In this document: piece by piece, positions 11,450 through 24,175 of the stretch
Layout: the number at the start of each line of letters is the position of its first letter
Numbering within the stretch: the first letter of the stretch is position 1
Assembly: GCA_037013685.1 (NCBI GenBank)
Contig: CM072888.1
Coordinates: forward strand, 16,168,589 to 16,232,588
Direction of reading: 5' to 3'
Length of the DNA: 64,000 bases
Source: Acridotheres tristis
Taxonomy: Eukaryota > Chordata > Aves > Passeriformes > Sturnidae
Notes under the pieces: generated by a model
What the model saw: only the letters and a program-made list of their open reading frames with translations
The model's database searches: none
Told to the model about the DNA's origin: nothing
Translations under genes and position numbers: made by a program

Positions 11450-14400
11450 GTGAGTCTGAAAGATGAAATGTCTCCAGAAAACATCATCTGTGAGAGTGAA
11501 CTAACTAGTGCCCACATCAGTAGCAGCCAGGCTCAAGTGTCCACTTTAAAGAGCATCTCTGCGCTGCATGGACCATCAATCTAAGCCAGAGAAAAAATTC
11601 CTATGGGAGTTCTATAAGCAAAAGTTATTACTTCACCCCTAAAAGGAGAGCTGTAAAAAATGAACAACTTGAAAATGTTCCACTGGAAAAATACAGAAAT
11701 TTTGCAAAGTTATTTTCCCTTACTGTGTCTAAAAATATATTTGAAGCTTGTGAAAGATAAAAAGGGATGTTTTTGAAGGGTTTTATTAGAAACAATTTAT
11801 CAGTTTGCAGCCATGGAAATTAAAAATTTAGCAAATGCTTATTAACATGTGAGGAAAATTGGTGGAACATCCATTAACTGCAACTAAAATATTAATAAAA
11901 TGCTCATAAACATCACAAAAGAGTAGAGCATTACTAGTGTCCCTTGAGTCACACAACGGTATAGATAAAGATGTCCTCTGCAGCAGGATTATTGGGGAAC
12001 TGCTCAGATTTCAACTCCATAAGAATTTTACCAAACACTACTACTATTCCAAGGAACAGATCATCTTTGAGAGCACACACTCGGACCCTTCCATAAAACA
12101 TTTATACACACCAGATTTTGTTTTTGTTTCAGAGGGTTTGGATCACTGATCTTAGTGTTTATCTACTTTCTACTACTTTCTTCTAGACCAGAAGTCATTT
12201 TTTGAGCAAACTTTCTTCTGTTTAATTTGACCATCCAATTTACTTTGATACAGCTTTTAATTTGTAATGTTTGTCTTTCAAGTTACATGCAAGCAGATAA
12301 AAATGAAGTTAAAAATCCCCTTTAAACTTGTAAACTCAGACAGTGTATGAGAAAGTTTATATTTTTATACATATCATACATTGGATTTCAAATTATACTA
12401 CTTAATGTTATATTCTCCATTTTTTTCATGAGCATGAATATCTGTCTAGGAGGCAAGACCTCCAGATTTTATACCAAGGAACAATCCAGTTACATTTGCT
12501 CAACTTTATCAAGCAAAATGAGTAGAGAAACAGCTACTTAGGAATGTAGGAAACCCACACTGAAATCCCTGTAATGAATCAGGCAGAGGTAAAAGCTGAC
12601 ACTGTCCTTCACCTCAGATGAATATATCAGGAATTCTAATCAGTGTGTCTCTTCTTGTCTAAATTATTATTAATTACTTATGAAATAGGGCACAGCTGCA
12701 GCAGGGAGACATAAAAAAAAACATCCTCTAGCAGTCAGCAGTTCAACACCTCCAGGGAGGTTTGTACACTCTGAGTTTTTGGGTGGATCTGTCATTTCCT
12801 CCCTGGCCTTAATCCACAGCCCATCACATCTTCCTGAGGAACATAGTATGAAAAAATTCCCCATGGGAATGAGGTCTAATGAGGTCTCTCAGGTCTCTCT
12901 TCCCATTATCCAAATACTCAGCATTTGGAGAGACAGAAGTCCGAGATACAGAAACATCCCATTCCACCTACCCAAGCTGCTATCCACTTTTTCTTACAAG
13001 ACATTATTAATTTCTAGGCACTGAGCCTTCTCTCCACTACTGCTTGTCAGCACAGTGGAGGATGAAGATGGTCACTCTTTCCTCCCCACTGTCATGACAA
13101 GGAGGAGAAGGTTGTATCTGACAACATGGTGAAGCAGAAAGCCCTTTTCCTGAGCAATACATGGTTTTTGGGGAGAGAAGGGGCAGGTCAAGCACCGTTA
13201 CTTGGTTCCTGGCATTTCTACCATGATATCCAACAGGTAGCACCTTCCAAAAATCATTTGCTGTGGTCCTATGACCACCAGCAGTTCAGAAATGTTCCTC
13301 AAGGACCACACTTTCAAACTACCCCGTCTTCCCATGTGAAACTAAGGGATCTGTTAAACAGGCAGGACATACAGCTTTCCTTAGTCTCACAACTTGCATT
13401 TGTGATATGTCCTTATGCAAAGCACTGATAAAGTACCACTAAGGAACATTGGCATATATTTAAACATAAATAAATACTAGCCACAGGGAACCAGAAACAG
13501 CCTCACAGAGTCCCAACCTTACTGGTGGCCAGACCAGTGAGTGTCACCAGAGACAGCACTGAGTGGAAGTTCCATGAAATTATCTGCCCCAGAGAGGTCA
13601 TCTTCAGTGCCATGGCCTGAGATGCAAAGACAGACTGGTCACATCAGGCCCTAAAGAGATGGACAGTTCTGTTCTTGAAAAGGCTGTCTCTACCCAGCCT
13701 AGTCATTGGGCTCTAAACTACACCAAGTTCTGGTGAAGAAAACATGTGGGCCTTAAGCATACTGAGGTAAAATCCCATAAGTCTGCCGAGTGAGTAAGTG
13801 GTTCCTTCTGCTGTTGAGGTTTTCCCCAGATTCATCTAAATTATGCTTCCACTTTCCAGGTTTCAGGAAAAATATTGACCATAAATTGAACATTTCCAGC
13901 AGGAGTAAATTTCATACCAGTATTTTAGATGTATTTCTATTTTAAGAGGTGTTTTACTGAGTGCATAAGCTATAGCTGTATGGATTTGGGCAAGCAAATA
14001 CTGCTGTGAAATGAAATTCCCATTTTACTCCTGTCTTCCTTTTATTCTTCTCCCACAAAGAGTAAAGCTGAACTGTTTGAGGAATGTTGCTGTCCATCAG
14101 ATATTATAGCTGGAAATATGCTTGCTCTTTTTAATAAAACTGTTGTGAGGACGTTATTGTAAACTTTCTGAGATTAGTGGAAAATTGTAAGAATAGAGGG
14201 TCATAGGAAATAGTTTGCTAAAAAAACCAAACTGCACCCTGATTTTATTTGCCTCTTTTTTCCTTTGCCAATATTTCTTTCTCCCTTCTTTTTCTGCTTT
14301 TTTTCCTCCACCTCACCCCTTCCAGCTATCAAATAAATCCTTTCAGAACTATCACTGAAGTAAGCATTTACTGAATAGAAACTTCCTGTTGCAGTGGAAC

Positions 14401-17400
14401 AGAATAATGAATTCTGTTCAACAAGGAATTGCTTGTTTTAACATATAGAGAAGACCCTCCATCTCTTATGAATGTGAGCATATTGGGAGTGCCTTGAAAA
14501 GTGACAAGATGTCTATAGTCACTCAACTGCTAATTCTTCCCAGCACAAAAATGAGAATAGTGCAGAAACCTCTTTAACCCTGTGTCCTGAGCAAGTGGAT
14601 TTCTAAAACACTCAGCCCTTGATAAGTGCATGTGGCAGGTTGTAAAGCACTGATCCCATCTTCTGGGCCTTTTAAGATCTACTCTTTGACATTTTTTTAA
14701 ATGGTAAAGGAAAAGAAATAAATAAGAAATAAAATTAAGACACTCCACATGTTGTTAATCTCTGTAGGGAAAATGATCATTGGTTTTCTGAACTGTCTTT
14801 TCAGATGCCATTTCCTCAAAAGCATCTTTATGAAGGAATTCAAAGAATTATCAAGGAAACTTCTCTATTCACTCTGTAAACTGGGACTTAAATACTGCTT
14901 TATTCATTATTTAAAGATACATTTATCTAAGAAATTAGACAAACTGCTTTATATTTTCTTGGAATGGATTGCTTAGAAATATTGGTTTCTCTGCTTTTTT
15001 TTACACCTTTTTGCAACTCAAAGGTTTTTCCACTCCTGCTTTGCTAAAATCCTCAGGGTATCAGCAGAAGTGAATGGAACATTGAATCATTTCCCCCTGA
15101 GCAACAGAAATTCTTGTGAAAATAACAGGACAGTCAGTCTAAGATGCAGAACCCAGATCCACTAAAAGTGTGCTGCTCCATGGAGTCTGCTGCCAAAATA
15201 TTACAGCAGTAAAGCATAGAAAATGCTGGAGGATCCTGGGTTTTGAGGCACTTAGCCCACTAACATCCTACATACTGGGATCTTGCCTGGCTTACCCCTA
15301 TCAGCAGTAAAGCTATTCTCTGCTTTTATCTTCAAGCCAGGCTGTGTTGAAGATGAGAAATGCTATTTGCCTTAAGGAATGCACAGTTCTCTAATTACTC
15401 ACTCAAACAGAACAGAGGTGAACACCTGATCAACTAAAAGTTTATTAGAAGTGCCAAGAAGACAAAGATGGCAAAATGTCCATGGAGAGGAAGCTGATTC
15501 TGTTATTTTGGAGCACTCCAGTTAAAACTATTTTGATCCAGTAAATTCTGTGTCCTGGTACTGCACTGTTAAACTTACATTTATAATCACAGGATGCCTT
15601 AAAGGGTAAACAATCACATTGACATAATGCTTACCTCAAGTCATATTGGTATAAATGAAATAAAAGTATTCATTTACAAAATTACTGAAAGGAAATACAG
15701 TTGATAAGAGTTCAGGAAGTTACAGGAAGAGAAACTGTCGAGTTACTGATCAACTTAGTTAATTTGTCCAAGCAAATTCTTTCTTTGCTGAAGGTAGGTG
15801 GTGACTTGCAATGCCATGTTCTACATTCACTACAAGGCATTTCCAAAATCAAACCACTATGTTTCATCTAAATGGGTTTTTTTTCCTGTCTACAAGCATA
15901 AGATGGTATTTGTGTCTCATTATTGGATCCTGACAGAAACAAGTCAGGATCAATTAAAACACATGGGATCATGAAAATCTTGGGGTGAATGATCTCAACC
16001 GTGGTTCTAAAGAAAAAACTAATCCAAAAAGTGACTAACCCAGGCAGACTCTCATATGTAGAGAAGAAAAAAATTATATATAAAGAAATGAAACCATGAG
16101 TCCCAGATAATTTCATTCTTTTAACATTTGCAACTGTTGTATCTCCATTTAAGTTAATGAACATTCATTTGTCTGTGAGAAAAGACAGTAAGTAAAAAAC
16201 TCAATAATGGAGTACTAGGTGAATATCTGTTCCTACATGCACAATTCTGTGAAAGCTCTGTGATTTTCACAATATCTGCAATTCTGTTGAGTTTGAAGCA
16301 TAAGCATACTACCCCTGGCATTAAGCAGCAGGAGAAAAGCCAAGAAGCACTCTGCCAAATAAGCAACCCCAAAAAATATAATTCATGCAACTTTGAAATG
16401 ATCTAAGGCCAATCTACTGTAAACTTGGGATATTAATGTATAGAATATGCCTCTGACTGGATCTCAGATTTGCAATCAAACTGCAGTTCTGAAGCACGCT
16501 ATCATTATAACCCAATCATAATGTCATATATGAAGAGTTTTCTTACAGCAGCTTGGAAATAATTTCCGCCTTGAGTCTTCAAACTCCTTTGGAAGCATTT
16601 CAAACAAGGAACTGTGAGGAACCATATAACCTGAGTAATAGAGCACTCCCCTGAGACAAGAGCAATACAATGCAGCCCTACAACTTAAACTCATGAGGAT
16701 TCTTAATGTTAAAGACTGAGGAGATGCTGCAGCTTTATGCAGGAAATGCTGTAGAATAGGTGGGTAGCTGGGTTGATCAGCTATTACTATTTATACTTCA
16801 GAGCACAGGGAATATTGGGGCAAGTATATGTACAGTTTTTGCATAATATGGTTCTGATGGTTAGACTCTTCACTGGAATTTTCATGTTCAGATGTCTAAA
16901 TGGAAATATCTTTTTATCTTTTTTTTCTTCTCAGATACATTCAGAAAGGAAGATGTTGTAAATATAATATCCAAGAACTAGTTTTTGTAGAAAATGAAGT
17001 TTCTTGGAAACATACTAACTATTTCTTGAAGCACAAAGTTGGAGACCAGAGAAGAACCATCAAACCTCACAGCCACATTCATGGTGTAAGGCAACATCAG
17101 ATAAAGTGTTATAAGAAAACTCAAACATTGAAACTTTAGATAAAGTGGAAGATGAAATCTTACCATAGCAAGGACATGTGTTCTGCATTATTGATTAATG
17201 AATCTAGTCTAAAGAATAAATGGTGTTAAGAAGGCATTTGGCCACATTCAAATTTCGGAACTGATGTTTCATCAAGACCACTGTGAGGAAAGTTATCATC
17301 CTAAATTATCTCATGAAAAGGACAGTTTACTGTGTTTGCCTTCCATGCTTCTATAATGGCTACAGAAAAGTCATAATCACTGCAGAAGGTGCAACTACCC

Positions 17401-18046
17401 TCATTTCTGTTACGGCTTCAGCTGGATTGTATTTGCCCAGTATGATCGTAGTACCTGGATAAGGTCCACTAAACTCATGAGTAGCTTCTTTCTTTGGGAT
17501 AAATTTATAGAACATGCATGCTGTATGACTGCTATAACTTTTTGGGATACAAAATGCCAGCTTTGAAGACAAGAGAAAGGTGACACCTCTAGAACTCATG
17601 AAAAGAAATCACACTTACCAGATCTAGACCAAACTGGGAAAGAATGGGAGTTCTTACAGGAACTCTTTCCCACCTTGCAGGAATTCACTTGCAATCTGTA
17701 ATCCCATTCCAGAACACCAGCTGGTGTCACTGAATGACATTATCAATTCTGAAAGCAAGGATGAGGAGCTTGGCTCTGAGCAGCTTCCACCTTGCAAACG
17801 CTGCTGCAGATTCCAGCACATACCACACATGTGGCATGCAAGTCATTGAGCAAGGATGCTCTGTCTAACAAGCTGTGGCTGGGTGATTGTTGCCAAAGTG
17901 ACTCTGAATCATCAGCAGACCGGGACTGCTGGCACCTACAGTCATTCCAGAGATTAACAGATGAAGCTCCTGTGGAGGAAATGAACGTACACGTGTTGGG
18001 GAAGGTCTCCTGCATGGACTGTGAAAGTTACAATAGAGTGCTCACC
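11450..18046. other. Long noncoding stretch, 6.6 kb
   Basis: Unique AT-rich DNA with no recognised repeat family. Slightly more GC-containing parts (12670-13430 and 17640-18020) have overlapping open frames on both strands, which indicates base composition and not coding. 15892-15900 and 16915-16930 are short T-rich runs. No tRNA, splice-paired open exon or CR1 fragment was found. Confidence 0.45.
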
Positions 18047-18068
18047 AAAAAGTTGACGTTAACTTTTT
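18047..18068. repeat. Short hairpin, AAAAAGTT arms
   Basis: AAAAAGTT (18047-18054), loop GACGTT, then AACTTTTT (18061-18068). The stem has 8 pairs, mostly A-T. The GTTAAC and GACGTT words make it locally near-palindromic. AATAAA words follow at about 18113, but no transcript is apparent. Confidence 0.6.
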
Positions 18069-18363
18069 ACCACAATGGACAAAGTCATTTCAATCTATGT
18101 TTTGAGGGAAGAATAAAATAAATTTATTATATAATTTAAAGTAATCTGGATAGGCTGGGATTTACCTACCTGAACCTTTAGACTTTCTTTACAGACAGAA
18201 TAAGACATTAACCCTCCAGATGGTGATTCATGCCATATCTGTCAAGAGGGAATGAATCAACCTCTGTTTTTAGCGCTTTCTCTGTTGATTACAAGAAAAG
18301 CTGAGATGACTGTCTTATACTTACCACTCTTTTGAACAAAGGTTAATCCACCCATTCTGTGCT

Positions 18364-18395
18364 CCAGATGCCATACAGTCCAGATGCCATACAGT
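18364..18395. repeat. Perfect 16-bp tandem duplication
   Basis: CCAGATGCCATACAGT occurs twice head to tail (18364-18379 and 18380-18395) with no mismatch. That suggests a recent slippage or replication duplication. Confidence 0.9.
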
Positions 18396-19862
18396 TCATC
18401 CAACATTTTTTTCATTATGGAAGAATACTCCTAGTGCTATCTACTTAGTGCTGTACAGGACCCTTTAGGACAATAAATGTTCACCTAAAGCTGCAAATAA
18501 TGAGATTATAAAAATAAGGAATCAAACATTGTCTCTGCTCACCTATTGTTCTACAAATTTTATGCGGGCAAACAGAAGTCAGGTTACAAAAAGCCTTTGA
18601 AGGCATCATGGTGACTTCATCTCAAACGGCACAAATAGTTAAAATTTCTTGCCTGAGATCTGCAGAAGTACATCAATTCAATAGTGTTTCATCCCCACAG
18701 AGAATCTGGGAATCTTGAAGGGTCTTTCATTAGTAGTCATGGTCACTTGTCTTTCCCTGTTCTACCTCTTTCAAATTAAGAGTTCAAGTAGGAGTTCAGT
18801 AGGAATATCTCCTGTAGAAGGCTGGCAAGCATTAGCCCAGCAAGTCATTTGCATTGCTCACTGCAATTAGAAGGAAATGTGTGGCTTTGATAAAAGCAAA
18901 CTTCTTTACCTAAGCAGCAACCATTGGAAAGTCCTTTTCCAATTTTTGTCTATTCTTCTGCTCTGAATAGTTCCTATCTCAATATTTTCCATATTTATTC
19001 AATCAAGTGTTATTTTATCCAGATTTATGGTAGGTAAACTAGTTATACTGAGAAGAGCATGATTGTTTTCTCATGCTTTAAAGCATTGCTGATTTTTATC
19101 ATACACTATATAAAAAAAATCATCTCTCTATTGTGAACATATTCAAGTACTTGCTTTTAGTTATTTCCATTTTTCTCCCGGAGTTTAGGATGCATCTCCT
19201 CAAAATGGATGATATTTATTTTCTCTTCTTTTCTTCTAACTTAGTTTTCCACTTCAGCTGCACTTACTACAATGGGAATTTGAAACAGCACAGTGAGAAA
19301 ATGAAACACAATATATCAAGCTTCATGTTACCTCACCTTTAGGCTTCCTCTCTAATTTCTTTACAAAAGGCATGTCTTCTGCTCCATTATTTAGTGGTTT
19401 GCACAGAATAGATTCATCATCTCTGAAATGGGTTCTGCAGCGTAGGCATTCCTTTTTTTTAAAAAAAGTCCTCCATTAAAATCTCTTATATATCTTTTTT
19501 TCTGTGAGACTTCTTGACATGCAACTACTTAGGTAAAAAAGCCTTGCCACCAGTTTCAAACCTAAAGAAACACTGCAAAATTTGCATCTTCCAAAATTCT
19601 CATGGCCTTTAAGAGGGTGGAATTACGCCATGTATAGAGACAGCTATTGTTAAGCAATACTGTGAGAGTTTGTATATTTACAAGGTAAGGAGAATACAGG
19701 CAGTTGCTTCTCTTTCCCTCTGCCCTTACCTCCTTGGATTCTTCTCCTTGAACAATTTTAAACTTTCTTTAGAGTGATGAGATATGGTACCTTACATATG
19801 TGGAATGTAGCTCCAAGAATGTGGGAAGAACATTTAGGGAAGCAAAATTCTCTTTAGTACTT
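18396..19862. other. Noncoding stretch
   Basis: Unique AT-rich sequence with a few A- or T-runs (19110-19118 and 19452-19466). No gene, RNA or repeat family was recognised. Confidence 0.5.
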
Positions 19863-20030
19863 GGAGTTTTTGTTTGGGGGGCTTTTTCAAGTTTGGGAGG
19901 TTTTTTTGTGTTTTGTGGTTTTCGGGATTTTTTTGGTTTTTGGGGGTTTTTTTGTTTGTTTGTTTGTTTGCTTGTTTCTTGATGCAAGGGGGTTTTTCTG
20001 TTTTGTCTGTGATTGGGGTTTTTTTCTTAA
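19863..20030. repeat. G/T-rich strand-asymmetric tract
   Basis: About 165 bases almost entirely G and T on the plus strand. G-runs of three or more lie at 19876-19881, 19895-19897, 19924-19926, 19942-19946, 19988-19992 and 20015-20018, with a (TTTG)5-like core at 19951-19970. The two strands differ sharply in composition. Long open frames through it on both strands (for example 19861-20379) are compositional artefacts. It could fold as long-loop G-quadruplexes. It resembles the reverse complement of the A/C-rich tracts elsewhere in the window. Confidence 0.8.
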
Positions 20031-22648
20031 ATTTCCCTGGTTGTTGAGGATAGAAAGCCCCTCTGATGTTTCTGTTTATGTGCAGTTCAAAATAAAAAGG
20101 TCCCATCTAACAAGCCTAAAATGTTCTCACTGGAAAGCTGCAGTTGTGCTGGAAAAAGGTTTTTTTCCAAGGATATTGGAAACTGGCAGGTTGCTATCCA
20201 TATGCTTGATTGTTTCTATTTTCTTATCTATAGACAGATTCCTGGAAAGTCTGCATCATGCTCTATCTTTTTTCATTGTAGTTTCCACAAGAAGGTGGAA
20301 AAAGGCACACAAAGCCATGAGAGTCAGCATTCAGTCTTCTGCAATTTGCCCATGGATTTTTTTTTCTGTTGAAGAGTGAAAAGGCAGCAAGTTGTAAAGA
20401 GAAATAGTTTGAAAACTTTCTTCAATTTAAATATGTATGTGTTTTCCATGCAAATTTGGGATGCATTTTGTGATGCAATTTATCCCTGGAAGTAATTTTC
20501 ACTTTCTGAACTCCTCAGATATTCAAAGGGGAAAGCAAACCTAATGTCCTTCTCCCTTCTCCTTCTGTTAATCAATCAAAGCTTTACCTGCCTCCATACA
20601 CAACTTTTTCAATTAGCTATATTTAGCTAAATGGAAAAAAATTCACCTTGATGTAATGCCATTACTACCCCAGAGTTTCTGCAGTATTGAATTCGGCCCC
20701 TAGGAATTCATTATTCTTTTGGATAGATGGCTGCATTTTATGAATGACACTCTTAATGTGGTCTAGAGAATATGATCTATGTAGTTTGGTAGGCTATCTC
20801 CCTTTAAACCCAAAAACTAGACAGGTTCCTCCATGCAGTGAGTGTTTACAGAATCAGAAATTACATAAGGTTATGTTATGCACTATATTCAGCCTAAACT
20901 CTGCATATGTGCTTGATGATAGACTTGTAGTTACTTGAGAGGCAAAGCAATGCTAATGATATTGCCTGGTGATTTTAGAATGGTTGCTAAAAATGGTACA
21001 AATCCATGAGGATGTAAAAAAAAAAGAAAGCATTTCCATTTTCTTACTTTTCCATTTGCTTTTTCACTCCATACTGTTTTGTGCAAAATTTGAAGCTGTG
21101 ACCCTAAAGTTGACTGAGACGTGGTACTGACATTGCTAGCTCAAAAGGACAGGAATCTATCTGGAGTCATCTAGTTCACACGAGCTAAAGTAAATGAATT
21201 TTTGATTGAATGGTTTCCTCTGAATCAGAAAAATCAGATTTTATTTTGAAATACCTCAAATTTCTTGAATTGAGGCTCCACCCCTCATTCATGATGGAGT
21301 TTCTCCTTCAGTCTAAACTAATCTTAAATTTTTTATTTAGTCATGAGAAGAAATATTTTGTTGGCATTGTTCTAATCCTGATACTCATGCATACTCTAAG
21401 CAATTTTTTAATACAGCTGCAACATAAAAAGTCCTAAAATATATTTCGTATAAGGTAAATTCTTTCCCAAACCCAATGCTCCCCTCTTAGGGAAACAATT
21501 CCTAAAACCTGGATAGCTACTACAACAGAATATATGTATTTCTAAGAATGAAAACTGAAAGGCTCTATATGCTGTAGTCTATTACTATTTTCTGGGGAAG
21601 TAATTATGGTGAGACAGCTAGGTGCTTTCATCTTTTTTTTTCCTTGCCAAGACCAGCTTCTCTCTGTTATGCTTCTTACCTGGTGGATAGAGCTCGAATA
21701 ATAGAGCTGTTTAATGAAAATTGTCTGTCTAGAGGAAAACAGTTTCTTAAAAATCTTCATTAAATCTTCTACTTCAGGGCTCTGATCACCATATAAGGTT
21801 CTCCATGTTGGCACAGCTGTACCTGTTGTGGACACAGCAGAAATAGGCATAAGAGAGAGCTATAAAAACAAAGCATCTCTCCTGACCAGTGTGGGAGACA
21901 AGCAGCCCATAACACAAGCTGTTAACCATCTTTGGAAGGGCCCTATTCACAAGGATTCTTTTCTTAAATGTTTCTGACTAGCCCTATTAAAACTATTAAT
22001 AAAATCAAAGGGCAACATGAAGAGGATAAAGAGGTAAAATTGGTGTCCTTTATTACTGGGATCAAAGACCCAGTTTCACAAAGCTAGTCTAACAGCTTGT
22101 TATCCCTTCTTTATTCACAGCATCCTGTCCTTGGCAGAGAACATACACACATTTTAAAGGTATCACTTTTCAAAATGGTTATATCCCCTCAGAGACACTC
22201 TCTGGTACCTTCTCAGCTTCATACTAAATTAAAACACTATATTGTCATACATGTACCTCTATATACACATATATAGGAGTATTTATTGTGGTGAAATATT
22301 AGTTCTTGGCTGTTCATCTTGCTTCCATATTAATACTGCTTTTAATTTCACTAACACTTTATAAAATTCTCACAGAACTTCAGCATCAGAACAAAAGCAA
22401 TGCAAATTCATAACAGTTTCAAGAAAATGTTTTCACTGTGCTGTTTTAAGCCACTCCTAGTCCAGTAATTCTACATATCTCAAGGTGGTCTTGCCTCATC
22501 ATCCCATTAAAAAAAGGAAGAATTGCCTTCTGAATCAATGATAAATCTTTGCAAGTCAACTTACACAGCTTCTTTTTTTGCAGTCTGGGAAACATCCCAA
22601 ACAGCTAGGCCTCCTGAGGATCCATGTCCTGTTCACATGCACTGCTTC
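20031..22648. other. Noncoding stretch
   Basis: Unique AT-rich sequence. A short run of alternating ATATACACATATATA lies near 22259-22275. No exon or repeat family was recognised. Confidence 0.5.
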
Positions 22649-22676
22649 ATTTGGTTGCCAAATTTGGCAACCAAAT
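22649..22676. repeat. Perfect 28-bp palindrome
   Basis: ATTTGGTTGCCAAA (22649-22662) is followed immediately by its exact reverse complement (22663-22676) with no spacer. The symmetry breaks one base further out on each side (C versus A). It contains inverted GTTGCC/GGCAAC half-sites of the kind bound by RFX proteins, but spaced 6 nt, wider than the usual 1-3 nt. It could extrude as a cruciform. Confidence 0.95.
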
Positions 22677-22784
22677 AATGGTTTGAGTGGGAAGGGACTG
22701 TACAGTTTAGCTGGCAGGTGCAATACTACTGGATATGATAAGGATTTGCCTGTATTCCCATTTGTCCTTAGAATTCAGTACTAA

Positions 22785-22873
22785 GAATGAAAAAGAAAAC
22801 AACAACAAACAAACCAAACAAAAAAACCCAAACAAATGCACAAAATCAATCATAACCAAACCAAAACACAACA
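22785..22873. repeat. A/C-rich low-complexity tract
   Basis: Nearly all A and C on the plus strand (AAACAACAACAAACAAACC, AAAAAAACCCAAAC, AACCAAACCAAAAC). It has no tandem unit of fixed length. Similar tracts recur at 29530-29618, 39051-39138 and 63455-63498. Confidence 0.75.
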
Positions 22874-24067
22874 GGGAATTGATCATGTCTGCTATTTTGC
22901 TTTTTGCTGAAAGAGGCATAATTCTGAGAATTTTGATTTATAAATATAAAAATATAAAGCAGTACTATAGAAATTCCTCACTGGAATCAGCTTCCTCACA
23001 TTATTTAAGAAAGATAAGCTCTTAAAGACATTTTCCATAATCTTTATGTTTTCACATAGGCCTAGTTTCACTATATATTGTCTAAGAAGGGTAGCTATCA
23101 CAGTGGTTCCAAGAAATGGCCAATCGTTGCTAAATTTGGGCAAGGAAACAACTCTTACAAATGGACAGTAACATTTTCCAAAATTTTTCCTGTCATAAAC
23201 TCTTAGCACTTCTGGACAAGGATATATATGTAGCAATAAACAGACAAGAGACTCTTTGAGGTGGCCAATGAAACAAAGGAGCATGCTCCAGCCATAAGTA
23301 TCCAAAGTTTTTTCCTTTAACTGCAGCCCCCGGAATGTTTTTTTAAAGGCAAAACATGATTCCTGCCATTTTCTAGATGGTCAAACTAAGGCAGAGCTAT
23401 GTTAGGTGCCTTGTCAAGAATCAATAAGCAGCTGAGTAAAACACAGGTTTGTCTGCCTGATCCTTCTACTGCCAGGGACGGAGATTATAGGAGAGCTGCA
23501 AGTCCTCTTTGAGAGTAGCAGTGGGAGAAATATGCCTGACATATGACTCAACCTTAATTCTAATTCTGTACCTCAGTGTTCTTTCACGGAATACTTCTTC
23601 TTGCTCCTGGAAAAAAAAGGACACAAGGCTGAGTGGACACTTGATCTCGTCCAGCTTCTCTTGAGCTGCAGTCAGACACACCTTCTTTAAAGTTTAAATT
23701 TTACAATGTTTGACTACTTCATATTTTAACTACCACAATACTCAGAATCTTAAGACCCATCTGTACTGATTTCTGGGAAAATGCTAGTAGCATTTAAAAC
23801 CTGAGGGGAAAAAAATCAAAACAAATTCCTCATTGCAATGAAAATAATGAAAACAGACTTAACAAAAATCAATTCCAACTAAGTGACATTTCTCCTTGTG
23901 TTTGGCTATAATCTGCATAAAAGAAAAGGTAATTTTTTAAAAATAATCTCAAAATAATAAAATAAAGGTTAGTTGTGAAGGTATTGGTTTGCTCTGAAGA
24001 GTCCTGATTGGGTCTGTGGTGAAGATGGGACTGTGGAAATACATCTCATGGCTTCATTTTGTCACAG
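22874..24067. other. Noncoding stretch
   Basis: Unique. The longest open frame (minus, 22892-23305, 137 codons) shows no domain or motif that I recognise and no promoter or splice support. Confidence 0.5.
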
Positions 24068-24175
24068 TTTTCGGGTGGCAAAAAGGAGCCACTAGGTTTG
24101 CAGCAAGCCTTACTGATATGTTAGAACAAACTATGAACTCAGATGTCCGAGAGCAATACAGGCCATTTCTGGCAG
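24068..24175 (+). other. Candidate exon, 108 nt, phase 1 to 1
   Basis: Flanked by TTCATTTTGTCACAG upstream and GGCAG|GTAATTTTC downstream. One of three frames is open: 2 bases, 35 codons, 1 base. It reads FGWQKGATRFAASLTDMLEQ and then TMNSDVREQYRPFLA. The exon length is a multiple of three with equal phases, as for a cassette exon, and the phase matches the candidates at 52746 and 59463. I do not recognise the peptide. The acceptor is moderate, and a chance open frame of this length is not rare. Confidence 0.2.

Noticed and set aside
19861..20379. 172-codon open frame rich in Phe, Gly and Val
   Set aside because: Runs through the G/T-rich low-complexity tract; the composition removes stop codons.
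22892..23305. 137-codon minus-strand open frame
   Set aside because: No motif recognised; random frames of this length occur in a window this size.
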